Positions 1 to 10,441 of a DNA stretch of 64,000 nucleotides are shown here, piece after piece. Under the pieces are notes generated by a model, which saw nothing but the letters and a program-made list of their open reading frames with translations, did not search any database and had not been told where the DNA came from. The position numbers were made by a program, and so were the translations under genes. The first letter of the stretch is position 1. Every line of letters starts with the position of its first letter. This DNA is from Hydrogenophaga sp. A37 (GTDB taxonomy: Bacteria; Pseudomonadota; Gammaproteobacteria; Burkholderiales; Burkholderiaceae_C): contig NZ_MUNZ01000123.1 in the NCBI RefSeq assembly GCF_002001205.1, forward strand, positions 1 through 64,000, given 5' to 3'.

Positions 1-84
1 CCATGGGGGCAGGGGCGGGCGGTGCAGGAGATTTTTTTCGGAAGAACGAGAACATGTTTCAATCTTTGGAGTCCACCACATTCT

Positions 85-1518
85 ATGAAACGACCTTTGT
101 CCACTTTTCTGACTTGGTTCCGCGCCGTCTGCGTCGTTGGCGTGGCCTCCACGTCGGGGTGGGGCCCTGCGGCGGTTGCTGCCACCGAGCAGGCGCAATC
201 TTTCACGCTGGCCAACGGCATGACCCTGATCGTCAAGCCCGACCGGCGCGCGCCGACGGTGGTGCACATGCTGTGGGTGCGTGTGGGTTCCATGGACGAG
301 GTCGACGGCACCTCGGGCGTGGCCCATGCGCTGGAACACATGATGTTTAAGGGCACGCCCAGCCTGAAGCCCGGTGAGTTTTCGCGCCGCGTGGCCGCGC
401 TGGGCGGGCGCGAAAACGCTTTCACCAGCCGCGACAACACCGCCTACCACCAGCAGGTACCGGCCCAGCACCTGGAGGCGGTGATGCGTCTGGAGGCCGA
501 CCGTTTTGCCCACAACCGGTGGGAAGACGACGAGTTCAAACGCGAGATCGAAGTGATCAAGGAAGAGCGGCGCCAGCGCACCGAGGAGTCCCCGCGCGGC
601 CGCATGTTCGAGGCCTTCACCGCCATGACCTACCAGGCCAGCCCGTACCGGCGCCCGGTGATCGGCTGGATGAGCGACCTTGATGCGATGACGCCGCAGG
701 ACGTGCGCGACTTCCACCAGCGCTGGTACGTGCCCGGAAATGCAGCGGTGGTGATCGCCGGAGACGTGGACGTGGCACAGGTGCATGCGCTGGCCGAAAA
801 GATCTACGGTGGCATCGCCGCCCGCCCGGTGCCCGTGCGCAAGCCGCGCCTGGAGCCCGAACAGGTGGGGCCGCGACGCATGGCCTACCGAGCGGCGACC
901 GAACAGGCCTTGGTCGCGCTGGCCTATCCCGTGCCCGGTCTGCGGGACCCGCAGGCGCAAGATCCCGCGAGCCAGGACGCCTTGGCGCTGGCGGTGCTGT
1001 CTGCGGTGCTCGACGGCTACAGCGGCGCCCGGATGGACCGTGCCCTGGTGCAGGGTGAAAAGGGGCCTCGTGTGGCCGACAGCGCCAGCGCGTCCTATGG
1101 TTTGCTGGGGCGCGGCCCGGCGCAGTTCTCGCTCACCGCCGTGCCCGCGGCGGGCGTGAGCGCCGACACGGCGATCCAGGCTTTGCAGGCAGAGGTGGCC
1201 CGCGTGGCGCGCGACGGCATCAGCGACACCGAGCTGCGGCGCGTCAAGACCCAATGGGCGGCTGGCGAGATCTACAAGCTCGACTCGGTCTACAACCAGG
1301 CGCAGGAACTCGGCACTTACTGGGTCAACGGCATGGACATCCAGAGCGGTGAGCGTCTGATGGCGCAACTGCGCGCGGTGACGGCCGAGCAGGTGCGTTC
1401 GGTGGCCCAGCGCCATTTTTCGGACGACCGCTTGAACACGGCGGTGCTCGTGCCCGATCCCACGCGCCGCACGCCCGCTGCACCCGTCGGTCCGCGCCCG
1501 GTGCTCGGACGGCATTGA
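85..1518 (+). CDS. M16 family zinc metallopeptidase, exported (catalytic member of a pair)
   Basis: A 477-residue M16 (pitrilysin/insulinase-like) peptidase, probably periplasmic. The inverted zinc motif HxxEH is intact as HALEH (residues 81-85), followed by MMFKGTP as is usual in the family, and a downstream glutamate in the EVIKEERR stretch fits the third metal ligand. The ATG at 85 starts an N-terminal region with positive charge, a hydrophobic stretch and an AAVAA-type cleavage site near residue 33. An upstream in-frame start at 22 would bury that signal. The next gene encodes a second M16 protein without the zinc motif and overlaps the stop region. This fits the common bacterial arrangement of an active and an inactive subunit forming a heterodimer. 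The natural substrate is not indicated. Confidence 0.9.
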   Translation: MKRPLSTFLTWFRAVCVVGVASTSGWGPAAVAATEQAQSFTLANGMTLIVKPDRRAPTVVHMLWVRVGSMDEVDGTSGVAHALEHMMFKGTPSLKPGEFSRRVAALGGRENAFTSRDNTAYHQQVPAQHLEAVMRLEADRFAHNRWEDDEFKREIEVIKEERRQRTEESPRGRMFEAFTAMTYQASPYRRPVIGWMSDLDAMTPQDVRDFHQRWYVPGNAAVVIAGDVDVAQVHALAEKIYGGIAARPVPVRKPRLEPEQVGPRRMAYRAATEQALVALAYPVPGLRDPQAQDPASQDALALAVLSAVLDGYSGARMDRALVQGEKGPRVADSASASYGLLGRGPAQFSLTAVPAAGVSADTAIQALQAEVARVARDGISDTELRRVKTQWAAGEIYKLDSVYNQAQELGTYWVNGMDIQSGERLMAQLRAVTAEQVRSVAQRHFSDDRLNTAVLVPDPTRRTPAAPVGPRPVLGRH

Positions 1519-1526
1519 AAGTGACC

Positions 1527-2873
1527 ATGTTGCACACCTCTCTTGCGGCCAGCGTCCGCTGGTTTCTTTCGGTCGCCATGGGGCTCGCCGTGGCGCTGCC
1601 AGCGCAGGCCGCCATTCCCATCCAGCATTGGACGCACCCCAGCGGCGCGCGGGTCTACCTCGTGGCCAGCCCGGCGATCCCCATGCTCGACGTGCAGATC
1701 GATATGGACGGAGGGTCCTTGCGAGACCCGGCGGCCCAAGCCGGTTTGGCCAGCGCCACGGCGTCGCTGATGTCCGCCGGTGTGGCTGCTCACCAGGGCC
1801 AGTCGGCGCTCGACGAGAACCAACTGAGCGAAGCCTGGGTGGACCTGGGCGCCCAGATGGGCACGCAGGCTGGGGGGGACAGATTCAGCGTCTCCCTGCG
1901 CACCCTGACCGAGCCCGATCTGCTGGAGCGCGCGGTGGCGCTGGCGGCCCGGCAACTGGCCGCGCCCGCCTGGCCTGATGCGATCTGGCAGCGCGACCGT
2001 CAGCGCTGGGTGGCATCGATGAAGGAAGCCGAAACGCGACCGGGCACACATGCCGGTCGCGCTTTTTCGCAGGCGGTGTACCGGGATCATCCTTATGGGC
2101 ACGAAGCCACCGCCGCCACGGTGAGCGCCATCACCGTGGACGACATGCGCTCGTTCTACCGGCGCCATGCCGCCGCCTGCCGGGCCCAGGTCAGCCTGGT
2201 GGGTGCCATCAACCGCGCCACAGCTGAACGCATCGTGGACCGATTCATGGCGGCACTCGCGCCGCACGGCTGCGAACCGCTGGCCGGCGTGGCCCCGGTC
2301 TTGCCACTGGAGCAAGCGGTGGAGCGGCGGTTGCCCTTCGATGCTGCGCAAGCCCAGGTGTTGCTGGGACAACCCGGTCACCGCCGCAACGACCCTGACT
2401 TTTTCCCACTGTTCGTGGGCAACTACATCCTCGGTGGCGGCGGTTTCGTGTCGCGCCTCACGACCGAGGTGCGCGAGAAGCGTGGCTTGAGCTACAGCGC
2501 CTACAGCTACTTTGCACCGGGCCTTTATGCAGGCACGTTTCAAGTCGGTCTGACCACCCGCCCCGACCAGGCCGAGCAGGCCTTGGGCGTGGCCCGCGAG
2601 GTGGTGAAACGCTTTGTTGACGAAGGGCCGACAGGCGACGAACTGCAGGCGGCGAAGGACTACCTGATCAACGGCTTCGCCCTGCGCATCGACAGCAACC
2701 GCAAGCTGCTGGACAACGTGGCCAACATCGCCTGGAATGGCTTGCCGTTGGACTACCTGGACACCTGGACCGCGAGCGTGCAGTCGGTCAGCGTGGCCGA
2801 CATCCGCCGCGCCTTTGCCCGCGTGCTGCAGCCGGACCGCATGGTGACGGTGGTCGTGGGCGGAGCACGATAG
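1527..2873 (+). CDS. M16 family peptidase-like protein, non-catalytic partner
   Basis: A 448-residue M16 domain protein with an N-terminal signal peptide (hydrophobic stretch ending PAQAA). The position where HxxEH should lie reads AGLASATASL, so the zinc ligands are missing. The C-terminal half keeps the arginine/tyrosine element of inactive M16 partners (SRLTTEVREKRGLSYSAY). It follows the catalytic M16 gene directly, so the two are probably co-transcribed and co-assembled. Possible starts are TTG 1515, GTG 1521 and ATG 1527. The ATG is chosen because it begins a standard signal peptide, but any of them would couple translation to the upstream stop at 1516-1518. Role inferred from family and pairing. 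Confidence 0.87.
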   Translation: MLHTSLAASVRWFLSVAMGLAVALPAQAAIPIQHWTHPSGARVYLVASPAIPMLDVQIDMDGGSLRDPAAQAGLASATASLMSAGVAAHQGQSALDENQLSEAWVDLGAQMGTQAGGDRFSVSLRTLTEPDLLERAVALAARQLAAPAWPDAIWQRDRQRWVASMKEAETRPGTHAGRAFSQAVYRDHPYGHEATAATVSAITVDDMRSFYRRHAAACRAQVSLVGAINRATAERIVDRFMAALAPHGCEPLAGVAPVLPLEQAVERRLPFDAAQAQVLLGQPGHRRNDPDFFPLFVGNYILGGGGFVSRLTTEVREKRGLSYSAYSYFAPGLYAGTFQVGLTTRPDQAEQALGVAREVVKRFVDEGPTGDELQAAKDYLINGFALRIDSNRKLLDNVANIAWNGLPLDYLDTWTASVQSVSVADIRRAFARVLQPDRMVTVVVGGAR

Positions 2874-2874
2874 G

Positions 2875-2962
2875 TCACCCCCGCCGCGCTGCGCGCGACC
2901 CCCTCAAAGGGGCGATGCGATGCGGCCCGGCAGAGCCGGTTCCGCCGCATCCTTGGCTGGAG
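2875..2962. repeat. Dispersed GC-rich intergenic repeat, copy A
   Basis: The 165-bp gap between the M16 pair and rsmD holds a block that recurs almost base for base, in opposite orientation, at 61305-61390. Shared elements in order are CCGCCGCGCTGCGCGCGACC, CCCTCAA, GATGCGGCCCGGC and GCCGGTTCCGCCG. The CCGGC...GCCGG arms can form a short hairpin. Related, more divergent blocks lie at 49262-49375 and 23795-23880. It looks like a non-coding REP-like element. Confidence 0.7.
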
Positions 2963-3003
2963 CATGTTGCGCCGGATGATGAGCCACACAACCCGCGCTG
3001 CGA

Positions 3004-3038
3004 GTGACCACACCACACCAGCTTGGTAAGCTCAGGGC
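3004..3038 (+). promoter_or_regulatory. Candidate sigma-70 promoter of rsmD, apparently leaderless
   Basis: GTGACC at 3004-3009 and TAAGCT at 3027-3032 are 17 bp apart, and the -10-like box ends exactly 6 bp before the ATG at 3039. That spacing puts the predicted transcription start on or next to the start codon. There is no well-placed Shine-Dalgarno sequence. Prediction from spacing and sequence only. Confidence 0.4.
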
Positions 3039-3641
3039 ATGAAGAAACCCGTTCCACGCCCCACCGTCAACGCCCCTCACGAAGTCCGCATCATTGGCGG
3101 CCTCTGGAAGCGCAGCAAGCTGCCGGTGGTCGACCGACCCGGCTTGCGGCCCACGCCGGCGCGGGTGCGTGAAACGCTGTTCAACTGGCTCGGTCAGGAC
3201 TTGCGCGGTTTTCGGTGCATCGATGCTTTCGCTGGCACCGGCGCGCTGGGTCTGGAGGCCGCTTCGCGCGGGGCGACCGAGGTGGTGCTGGTGGAACAAG
3301 ACCCGGTGCTGGCGCGTGGCCTCACTGCGGTGCGGGAGCGGCTCAAGGCCGACACGGTGCGTGTGGAGCGGGGCGACGGCGTCGCCGCCCTGCTGCAGCG
3401 CCGTGGGCAAGGGCTGGACTTGGTGTTTCTCGATCCGCCGTTCGGCGACGGCAACGACGAGCTCTACCTCGCGGCCCTGCGCGCGGCGCGCCAGTGCGTG
3501 CGCGATGAGGGCTTCATCTACCTCGAAGCCCCGCGGGCATGGGGCGGCGACGAACTGGCCCAGTTGGGCCTGCAGCTGCATCGGGATGGCAAGGCAGGTT
3601 CGGTGGCCTTTCACCTGCTGCGGTTGTTGCCCGCGCAGTGA
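3039..3641 (+). CDS. rsmD: 16S rRNA (guanine(966)-N2)-methyltransferase RsmD
   Basis: A 200-residue SAM-dependent methyltransferase of the RsmD family, which methylates G966 of 16S rRNA during small-subunit assembly. Visible family marks are the N-terminal RIIGGLWKRSKLPV segment, RPTPARVRETLFNWL, motif I DAFAGTGALGLEAASRGA and the catalytic FLDPPFGDG (a DPPF version of the NPPY motif). Length is typical. It lies just ahead of coaD, a very common bacterial arrangement, with 23 bp between them. Confidence 0.95.
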   Translation: MKKPVPRPTVNAPHEVRIIGGLWKRSKLPVVDRPGLRPTPARVRETLFNWLGQDLRGFRCIDAFAGTGALGLEAASRGATEVVLVEQDPVLARGLTAVRERLKADTVRVERGDGVAALLQRRGQGLDLVFLDPPFGDGNDELYLAALRAARQCVRDEGFIYLEAPRAWGGDELAQLGLQLHRDGKAGSVAFHLLRLLPAQ

Positions 3642-3664
3642 GAGCGCTCGCGCATAATTCCGCC

Positions 3665-5131
<1,467 letters not shown>

Positions 5132-5158
5132 GGGGGGATTATCTCAAGGGCTGAAATG

Positions 5159-5186
5159 AAAACGGCCCGCCGAAGCGAGCCGTTTT
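5159..5186 (-). terminator. Rho-independent terminator after rplY
   Basis: On the minus strand the sequence folds into a 12-bp stem (AAAACGGC... paired with ...GCCGTTTT, one T-G wobble) closed by a TTCG tetraloop in a C(UUCG)G context. The U-rich side of the stem continues into TTTTCATTT. It lies 23 bp past the rplY stop and before pth. Confidence 0.8.
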
Positions 5187-5209
5187 GAGCAGAGAGAAGC
5201 GCGTTGTGC

Positions 5210-5836
5210 TTACTTCTTGCCCTTGCCCTTCTTCTTGTCGTCGACGGCGGCGACCACAGGGGCTGCGACCACTTCGGCAATCGGCGCCACCATCGTGGCC
5301 AGGGTCAGGTTGCTGCGGCCGTGCAGAACCAGCTTGATGCCCTTGGGCAGTTCGATGTCACCGGTGTGGATGGCAGCGCCCGTCGTGGCTTTGCTCAGGT
5401 CCACCGTGATGTGCTCGGGCAACTGGGTGGCCAGGCACTCGATTTCGATTTCGGTCATGACATGGCTGACCACGCACTTGTCGATTTTCACGGCGGGGGA
5501 CTCTTCGGCGCCCACGAAGTGCAGCGGCACCTTCTTGTGCAGACGGGTTTTATCGTCCACGCGCTGGAAGTCGATGTGGAGGACTTGCGGCTTGTAGGGG
5601 TGGTACTGCACGTCGCGCAGCAAAACCTTCTGGACCTTGCCGGCGAGTTCCATGTCGAGGATGGATGCGTGGAAAGACTCTTTCTTCAGGGCGTGCCACA
5701 GGGCGTTGTGATCGAGTTCGATCATCTCGGCCTTGGACTCACCACCAAAAACGATACCGGGCGCGCGACCGGTGATGCGCAGACGGCGGCTCGCACCCGT
5801 ACCCTGCTTGGCGCGCTCAAAAGCGACAAATTGCAT
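5210..5836 (-). CDS. rplY: 50S ribosomal protein L25, long (Ctc/TL5) form
   Basis: A 208-residue bL25 of the long general-stress form: an N-terminal 5S-rRNA-binding domain ([27 protein letters not shown]) and a C-terminal beta-domain, ending in a lysine-rich tail ([10 protein letters not shown]). The ATG at 5836 is preceded by CAGGAGTC, a good ribosome-binding site. Reading frame extends further upstream to 5896 but has no L25 homology. It lies directly downstream of prs on the same strand, the usual betaproteobacterial order prs-rplY-pth. Confidence 0.95.
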   Translation of the reverse strand: MQFVAFERAKQGTGASRRLRITGRAPGIVFGGESKAEMIELDHNALWHALKKESFHASILDMELAGKVQKVLLRDVQYHPYKPQVLHIDFQRVDDKTRLHKKVPLHFVGAEESPAVKIDKCVVSHVMTEIEIECLATQLPEHITVDLSKATTGAAIHTGDIELPKGIKLVLHGRSNLTLATMVAPIAEVVAAPVVAAVDDKKKGKGKK

Positions 5837-5882
5837 GACTGACTCCTGTTGAGGGGTTCCGCGACCAGAACGCCTCGGGTTG

Positions 5883-5903
5883 AAAAAGACTGCCACATGG
5901 CAG
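5883..5903 (-). terminator. Possible weak terminator/attenuator between prs and rplY
   Basis: Reading on the minus strand, CTGCCA and TGGCAG form a short tight hairpin followed by TCTTTTT. The stem is only about six pairs with a very small loop, so it may reduce rather than stop read-through from prs into rplY. Confidence 0.4.
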
Positions 5904-5929
5904 CCTGCTTTTTTGCTGCTGTCAGGACC

Positions 5930-6904
5930 TCAGAAAAGGTTGTCCTGATCGGCAAACAAACTCATGACCGACTCGCCCGAGGCAATGCGCGCGATGGTTT
6001 CGGCCATCAGCGGCGCCACGGAGAGCTGGCGTATTTTGGCGCATGCCTGGGCGGCTTGCGACAGGGGAATGGTGTTGGTCACGACCACTTCGTCGAGCGC
6101 GTTGCCCTTGGCAATGCGTTCGATGGCAGGGCCGGAAAAAATCGGGTGCGTGCAGTAGGCGTAAACGCTCTTGGCGCCGCGCTCTTTCAGCACTTCGGCA
6201 GCTTTCACGAGCGTGCCGGCGGTGTCGATCATGTCGTCCATGATCACGCAGTTGCGGCCTTCGATGTCACCGATGACGTGCATCACTTCGGAGACGTTGG
6301 CCTTGGGGCGGCGCTTGTCGATGATGGCCATGTCGCAATTGAGCTGCTTGGCCAGTGCACGCGCACGCACCACACCGCCCACGTCGGGCGACACAACCAG
6401 CAGGTCGGTGTAATTCTTGGCGCGCAGGTCACCCAGCAGCACGGGTGATGCGTAGATGTTGTCGACCGGAATGTCGAAGAAGCCCTGAATCTGATCGGCG
6501 TGCAAGTCCATGGTCAGGACGCGATCAACGCCAACCGCCTGTAGCATGTTGGCGACCACCTTGGCGGTGATCGGAACACGACTGGAGCGTGGGCGGCGGT
6601 CCTGGCGGGCGTAGCCGAAGTAGGGAATCACGGCCGAAATGCGCGAGGCCGAAGCGCGCTTGAGCGCATCGACCATGATGATGAGTTCCATCAGGTTCTC
6701 ATTGGTCGGCGCACAGGTGGACTGGATCACGAAAACTTCACGGGTTCTCACGTTTTGCGTGATTTCCACTGTGACTTCACCATCAGAGAAGCGACCCACG
6801 TTGGCGGAGCCCAGTTGCGTGCCCAGGTGCTGGGCAATTTCGGCGGCCAGCACGGGGTTCGCATTGCCGGTGAAAATCATGAAATCCGGGGGCTGAACTT
6901 GCAT
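5930..6904 (-). CDS. prs: Ribose-phosphate pyrophosphokinase (PRPP synthetase)
   Basis: Prs (324 residues) makes PRPP from ribose-5-phosphate and ATP. Visible motifs: [14 protein letters not shown] at the N-terminus, [12 protein letters not shown], the flexible-loop region [26 protein letters not shown] and the PRPP-binding [26 protein letters not shown] follows. The start at 6904 ([11 protein letters not shown]) gives the usual length; an in-frame extension to 6973 would add 23 unrelated residues. It lies downstream of tRNA-Gln. Confidence 0.96.
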   Translation of the reverse strand: MQVQPPDFMIFTGNANPVLAAEIAQHLGTQLGSANVGRFSDGEVTVEITQNVRTREVFVIQSTCAPTNENLMELIIMVDALKRASASRISAVIPYFGYARQDRRPRSSRVPITAKVVANMLQAVGVDRVLTMDLHADQIQGFFDIPVDNIYASPVLLGDLRAKNYTDLLVVSPDVGGVVRARALAKQLNCDMAIIDKRRPKANVSEVMHVIGDIEGRNCVIMDDMIDTAGTLVKAAEVLKERGAKSVYAYCTHPIFSGPAIERIAKGNALDEVVVTNTIPLSQAAQACAKIRQLSVAPLMAETIARIASGESVMSLFADQDNLF

Positions 6905-6982
6905 GGTATTCCCAGCTGTATCGACGGCCAGGGCGATGGCCGTGCAGCGGCATCGCCGCTGCATGTGTTTCATGAAAAATGG

Positions 6983-7059
6983 TGGCAGGGGAGGAAGGAC
7001 TCGAACCCTCGCATGCTGGAATCAAAATCCAGTGCCTTTACCAACTTGGCGACTCCCCT
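6983..7059 (-). tRNA. tRNA-Gln (anticodon TTG)
   Basis: On the minus strand the sequence folds as a standard cloverleaf: acceptor stem AGGGGAG paired with CTCCCCT, D-arm GCC...GGC, anticodon loop with TTG in the context GGATTTTGATTCC, and T-arm TTCGAGT. An encoded CCA end is present. It sits between ispE and prs, a placement common in betaproteobacteria. Confidence 0.96.
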
Positions 7060-7152
7060 ACTCAGGACACCTGTGCTGCTTTCGCTGGACAGGCGACCCA
7101 AAAAATGTCGCAGGTTGCGCATTCACTGTCTGGGCTGGTGCGCGCTCCGATT

Positions 7153-8052
7153 CTAATCGGTGCACCAGTCAAGCAATGGATGTGCATCCATGTTGCTGCA
7201 TTCGCGAACCACCCAGTCATCCGGCGCACCGGACAGGTCCACGGCCTGCAGCATTTGCGCAAACACCGCCGTGCCCGATCCGGTCATTCTGCCTCGCAGG
7301 CCGCGAGTCGAAAGCCAATCCAAGCACCTCACCACATCGGGGCACAGGGCCTGAGCGACGGGTTGCAGATCGTTGTGTCCGAACGCCAGGAGGGCCTGGA
7401 GATCGCAAGTCAACAATCCGTGTGTGTTGTTTGCAGCAAAGCCTTGAATTGTAGCAGTTTTTGTAGCCCGTTGAAGATTTGGAGCGCTGAAAATGGCCTG
7501 GGTGGAGGCGCCGGCCGCCGGCTTGATCACGGCGAAGCGCGCGGGCGGCAGTGAGATGGGTGTCAATTGCTCCCCTACGCCCTCGACCCATGCGTTTCTG
7601 CCACCGATGAAAAACGGCACATCGGCACCCAGTCCAAGACCGATGGCGGCCAGCTCGCTGCGCTTCAAACCCAGGCCCCACAGGCGGTTGAGCGCGATCA
7701 AACAAGTGGCTGCATCGGACGAGCCACCGCCCATGCCGGCCTCGGCGGGGATGCGTTTTTCGAGCCGGATGTGTGCGCCCATGTCACAGCTGGTGGCTTG
7801 CTGCAAAGCGCGCGCGGCTTTCAAGCAGAGGTCTTCCGGGGGAAGCTTGGCGGGCTGAATGTCTTCGCGACTCAAGCCCCCATCGATGCGCAAATCGAAG
7901 TGCAAGGTGTCACACCAGTCAATCAGCATGAAGACCGACTGCAGCAGGTGGTAGCCATCGGGGCGTTGGCCATTGATGTGGAGGAACAGGTTGAGCTTCG
8001 CGGGTGCCGCAACGTTCAACAATTGCTTCAAGGGTTCTCTGGGCGAGATCAT
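7153..8052 (-). CDS. ispE: 4-diphosphocytidyl-2-C-methyl-D-erythritol kinase
   Basis: IspE (299 residues) phosphorylates CDP-methylerythritol in the non-mevalonate isoprenoid pathway. It is a GHMP kinase: APAKLNLFLHINGQRPDGYH at the N-terminus, then the glycine-rich ATP motif PAEAGMGGGSSDAA. A late MTGSGTAVFAQ motif closes the family pattern. The ATG at 8052 overlaps the lolB stop by 4 bp (ATGA), indicating translational coupling in a TPR-lolB-ispE operon. A CCGATT/AATCGG palindrome (7147-7160) spans its stop codon. Confidence 0.95.
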   Translation of the reverse strand: MISPREPLKQLLNVAAPAKLNLFLHINGQRPDGYHLLQSVFMLIDWCDTLHFDLRIDGGLSREDIQPAKLPPEDLCLKAARALQQATSCDMGAHIRLEKRIPAEAGMGGGSSDAATCLIALNRLWGLGLKRSELAAIGLGLGADVPFFIGGRNAWVEGVGEQLTPISLPPARFAVIKPAAGASTQAIFSAPNLQRATKTATIQGFAANNTHGLLTCDLQALLAFGHNDLQPVAQALCPDVVRCLDWLSTRGLRGRMTGSGTAVFAQMLQAVDLSGAPDDWVVRECSNMDAHPLLDWCTD

Positions 8053-8561
8053 GGGTGAAAAACGATGCGCAATTCGGCCGTCGGGAGCGGCTGCGAGCGT
8101 CTGGCGACAATGTGCCCGGTGGCCTGGCGGGAAAGGTCTGCCTGCCAGCCGCTGGCCCCTGCGTCGCGCCCGCGAAGCCAAGAGAACAACGCGGTCACTG
8201 GCAACGCCTGGCCTCCAAGCTCCGTGGTCAAGGCATCCAGCGTCGGGCGTCGGGTGACTTTGTCACCCTGGAGCAGCTCTGCGCTGTCGGGTGCCCAGCG
8301 GACCGTGGCCAGAGCGTTGCCCAAGGGGGAGTTCAGTTGCAGTTCCCCGGCTTGTGGGGTTCCCCGGAGATCAAAACCCGCCGAAAACGATTGGGGTGGA
8401 TCGCTGTCGACCGTCAGGGCAAGACGGCCACTCCAGAACGGTGATTCATCGACCGGAACACTCGGTGCGGGGGTGGCACATCCGGCCAGCAGCAAGACGA
8501 CACCCATCGCACCCACAGTGCATCCGCGCCACACGGCGCGCCTGTCGACCGCCGGAATCAT
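8049..8561 (-). CDS. lolB: Outer-membrane lipoprotein LolB
   Basis: A 170-residue lipoprotein. The signal peptide ends in the lipobox LLAGC (lipidated Cys near residue 28), after which the LolB domain begins (FWSGRLALTVDSDPPQSFSAGFDLRG, quoted here as its opening features: the WSGRLAL and SAGFDL strands). LolB inserts lipoproteins received from LolA into the outer membrane. It is slightly short for the family. Both ends overlap neighbours by 4 bp (TPR gene upstream, ispE downstream), so it is the middle gene of a tightly coupled operon, as usual in betaproteobacteria. Confidence 0.88.
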   Translation of the reverse strand: MIPAVDRRAVWRGCTVGAMGVVLLLAGCATPAPSVPVDESPFWSGRLALTVDSDPPQSFSAGFDLRGTPQAGELQLNSPLGNALATVRWAPDSAELLQGDKVTRRPTLDALTTELGGQALPVTALFSWLRGRDAGASGWQADLSRQATGHIVARRSQPLPTAELRIVFHP

Positions 8562-10351
8562 GGTTTGACACCCAAACGCTGCAGGGTGCCTTGCAGCGTT
8601 TCGTTGTCGCTGGCGAGCAGCAGTCCTTCGCGCCAGATCTTGAGTGCCTCATCACGTTGTCCCTGTGCCCACAGCACCTCGCCAAGGTGGGCCGCGATCT
8701 CTGCGTCCGGCCGCTTCACATAGGCGGCTCGCAGGATTTCCGTTGCACGCCCGGCGTTGCCCATGCGGAACTCCACCCACCCCAGACTGTCCTGAATGTA
8801 GGCGTCATCGGGTGCCAGGGCCACGGCCTTTTCGATCAACTGCTTGGCCTCTGGCAGACGCAGGCTTCTGTCGGCGAGCGAGTACCCAAGCGCGTTGTAA
8901 GCGTGGTGATGTTCGGGTTTGATCGCGATCACCTGGCGAAACAGGCCCTCCATGGCGTCGAGCTGGCCGATTTTCTCTGCCATCATGGCCTGGTCGTAGA
9001 TCAGATCGCTGTCTTGAGGAAAACGGGTCACGGCCTCGCCGTAGACCTCGTAGGCTTTTTGCCATTCTTTGAAGTCGCGCAACAACTGGGCTTCGGCCAC
9101 GAACTTGAGCCTGGCATCCTCAGGGCGACGTTCCGGATGGTTGCGCAGCAGGGCCCGTGCTTTGGCCATCTGCCCTTGGTGTGCCAGTAGCGAGGCTCGG
9201 CGCATCTGGGCGGCCATGATGTCGTCGGCGTTTTCGATGCGGTCCAGCCAGGCATTGGCGGCGGCGAAGTCCTTCTTCTTCTCGGCGATCTGAGCCATCA
9301 GCAGGTAAGCCTGGGTCAATCCCCGTGCTGCGCGTTCGTCGCCGGCCTGTCGGGCCAGCCCCATATACGTTTGCAGTGATTGTGTGGCGGCCGGTAGACG
9401 GTTGCTTTGCACTTGCAAAGTGGCCAGCAGCAACCAGGACTCCATGACCTCTGGCTGGATGCGGGTCAGGTTGTCCAGCAAGACCAAGGCTTCGGCGTTG
9501 CGCTGAAGGTCAAACAGGATGCGGGCGTAGGCCAGGGCCACGATGGCGGGACTGCCCGCTGAGGGCGGGCTTGCCTTGAGCTGTCCGCGCACCACGGCTT
9601 CGGCAGCGCTTTGTCCGCGCTCCATCAACTCCAGCGCAAGCAGCGCTGGAAAGGCAGACGAAGGCTCGGCGTTGTGTCCGCTGCGTGCAGACGTCAGTGC
9701 CTGGGGCAACTGATTGTCCGCGAGCTCCATGAAACCGATCGTCGTCCAGGCAGCAGCGGAGTGCGCAGGTGACTTCAATGAAGGCGCCAAGGCTTCACGA
9801 ACCACTTGCAGTGCCAGCGCTTTGTCAGGCACTCGGGAAAAAATGGGAGGGATGCTGTTAATGGCATCGTTGCGACTGGCGGAAGGTGCTTTCTCGATCA
9901 GTTTGCGCAGCACCGGTCCGGTTTCGGGCACCAGATTGAGCGCCAGCAGGATCTGAAGTTCGAAGCGATCTGCGTCGGTCGATGCGGGAATTGCCTGAGA
10001 CCAAGCCCTTGCGGCTGCCAGAGCGGCATCGCCGGAGCGAGCCTCCAGCGCGATGTCCACGGCGCGTCGATACAGCAGCGGGTCGTTTTGCTTTCGCGCT
10101 GCGTCCAGGATCAGCGAATAGGCCGTGCCCGGTTCTCCCTCCGCCACATTGAGCTCGCCCAGCAACAACTGGTAGAACAACGGTGCACTAAGGCTTGAGT
10201 TGTTCACTGTGGCTTCGGACTCACTCACAGGCTCCTGGGCCAGCACCTGCAGAGGTGAACCCAGCACGCTGAGGCACAGCAGGCCACTCAGGGCCAGCCA
10301 GATGGCTCGGCGCTTGTGGCCACGTTGGCAGGGTTTGTAGAGGGTGTTCAT
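8558..10351 (-). CDS. Exported TPR-repeat protein, lolB-linked
   Basis: A 597-residue protein with a signal peptide (hydrophobic stretch LALSGLLCLSVLGS, cleavage near VLAQE). A long series of tetratricopeptide repeats follows; typical units near the C-terminus contain HHAYNALGYSLADRS, DDAYIQDSLGWVEFRMG and AHLGEVLWAQG. No catalytic motif is visible. It overlaps lolB by 4 bp, an association conserved in betaproteobacteria, so an envelope scaffolding role connected with lipoprotein transport is plausible but not shown. A TATCAT hexamer ends 6 bp before the ATG with no Shine-Dalgarno sequence, suggesting a leaderless transcript. Confidence 0.85.
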   Translation of the reverse strand: MNTLYKPCQRGHKRRAIWLALSGLLCLSVLGSPLQVLAQEPVSESEATVNNSSLSAPLFYQLLLGELNVAEGEPGTAYSLILDAARKQNDPLLYRRAVDIALEARSGDAALAAARAWSQAIPASTDADRFELQILLALNLVPETGPVLRKLIEKAPSASRNDAINSIPPIFSRVPDKALALQVVREALAPSLKSPAHSAAAWTTIGFMELADNQLPQALTSARSGHNAEPSSAFPALLALELMERGQSAAEAVVRGQLKASPPSAGSPAIVALAYARILFDLQRNAEALVLLDNLTRIQPEVMESWLLLATLQVQSNRLPAATQSLQTYMGLARQAGDERAARGLTQAYLLMAQIAEKKKDFAAANAWLDRIENADDIMAAQMRRASLLAHQGQMAKARALLRNHPERRPEDARLKFVAEAQLLRDFKEWQKAYEVYGEAVTRFPQDSDLIYDQAMMAEKIGQLDAMEGLFRQVIAIKPEHHHAYNALGYSLADRSLRLPEAKQLIEKAVALAPDDAYIQDSLGWVEFRMGNAGRATEILRAAYVKRPDAEIAAHLGEVLWAQGQRDEALKIWREGLLLASDNETLQGTLQRLGVKP

Positions 10352-10441
10352 CGGATCATGATAATGGAATGATGGTGGCTCGCAGGGAGGGAGTCACCGG
10401 CTGCTGCTTGCGTTCCAACGTTCTCAAAAAATAGTTGCCTC

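Noticed and set aside
1317-2543. 408-codon open frame antisense to the M16 pair
   Set aside because: Overlaps two genuine M16 genes completely and has no homologous features.
7147-7160. CCGATT/AATCGG palindrome as a terminator of ispE
   Set aside because: It spans the stop codon, has a two-base loop and no T-run on either side; noted only as a palindrome.
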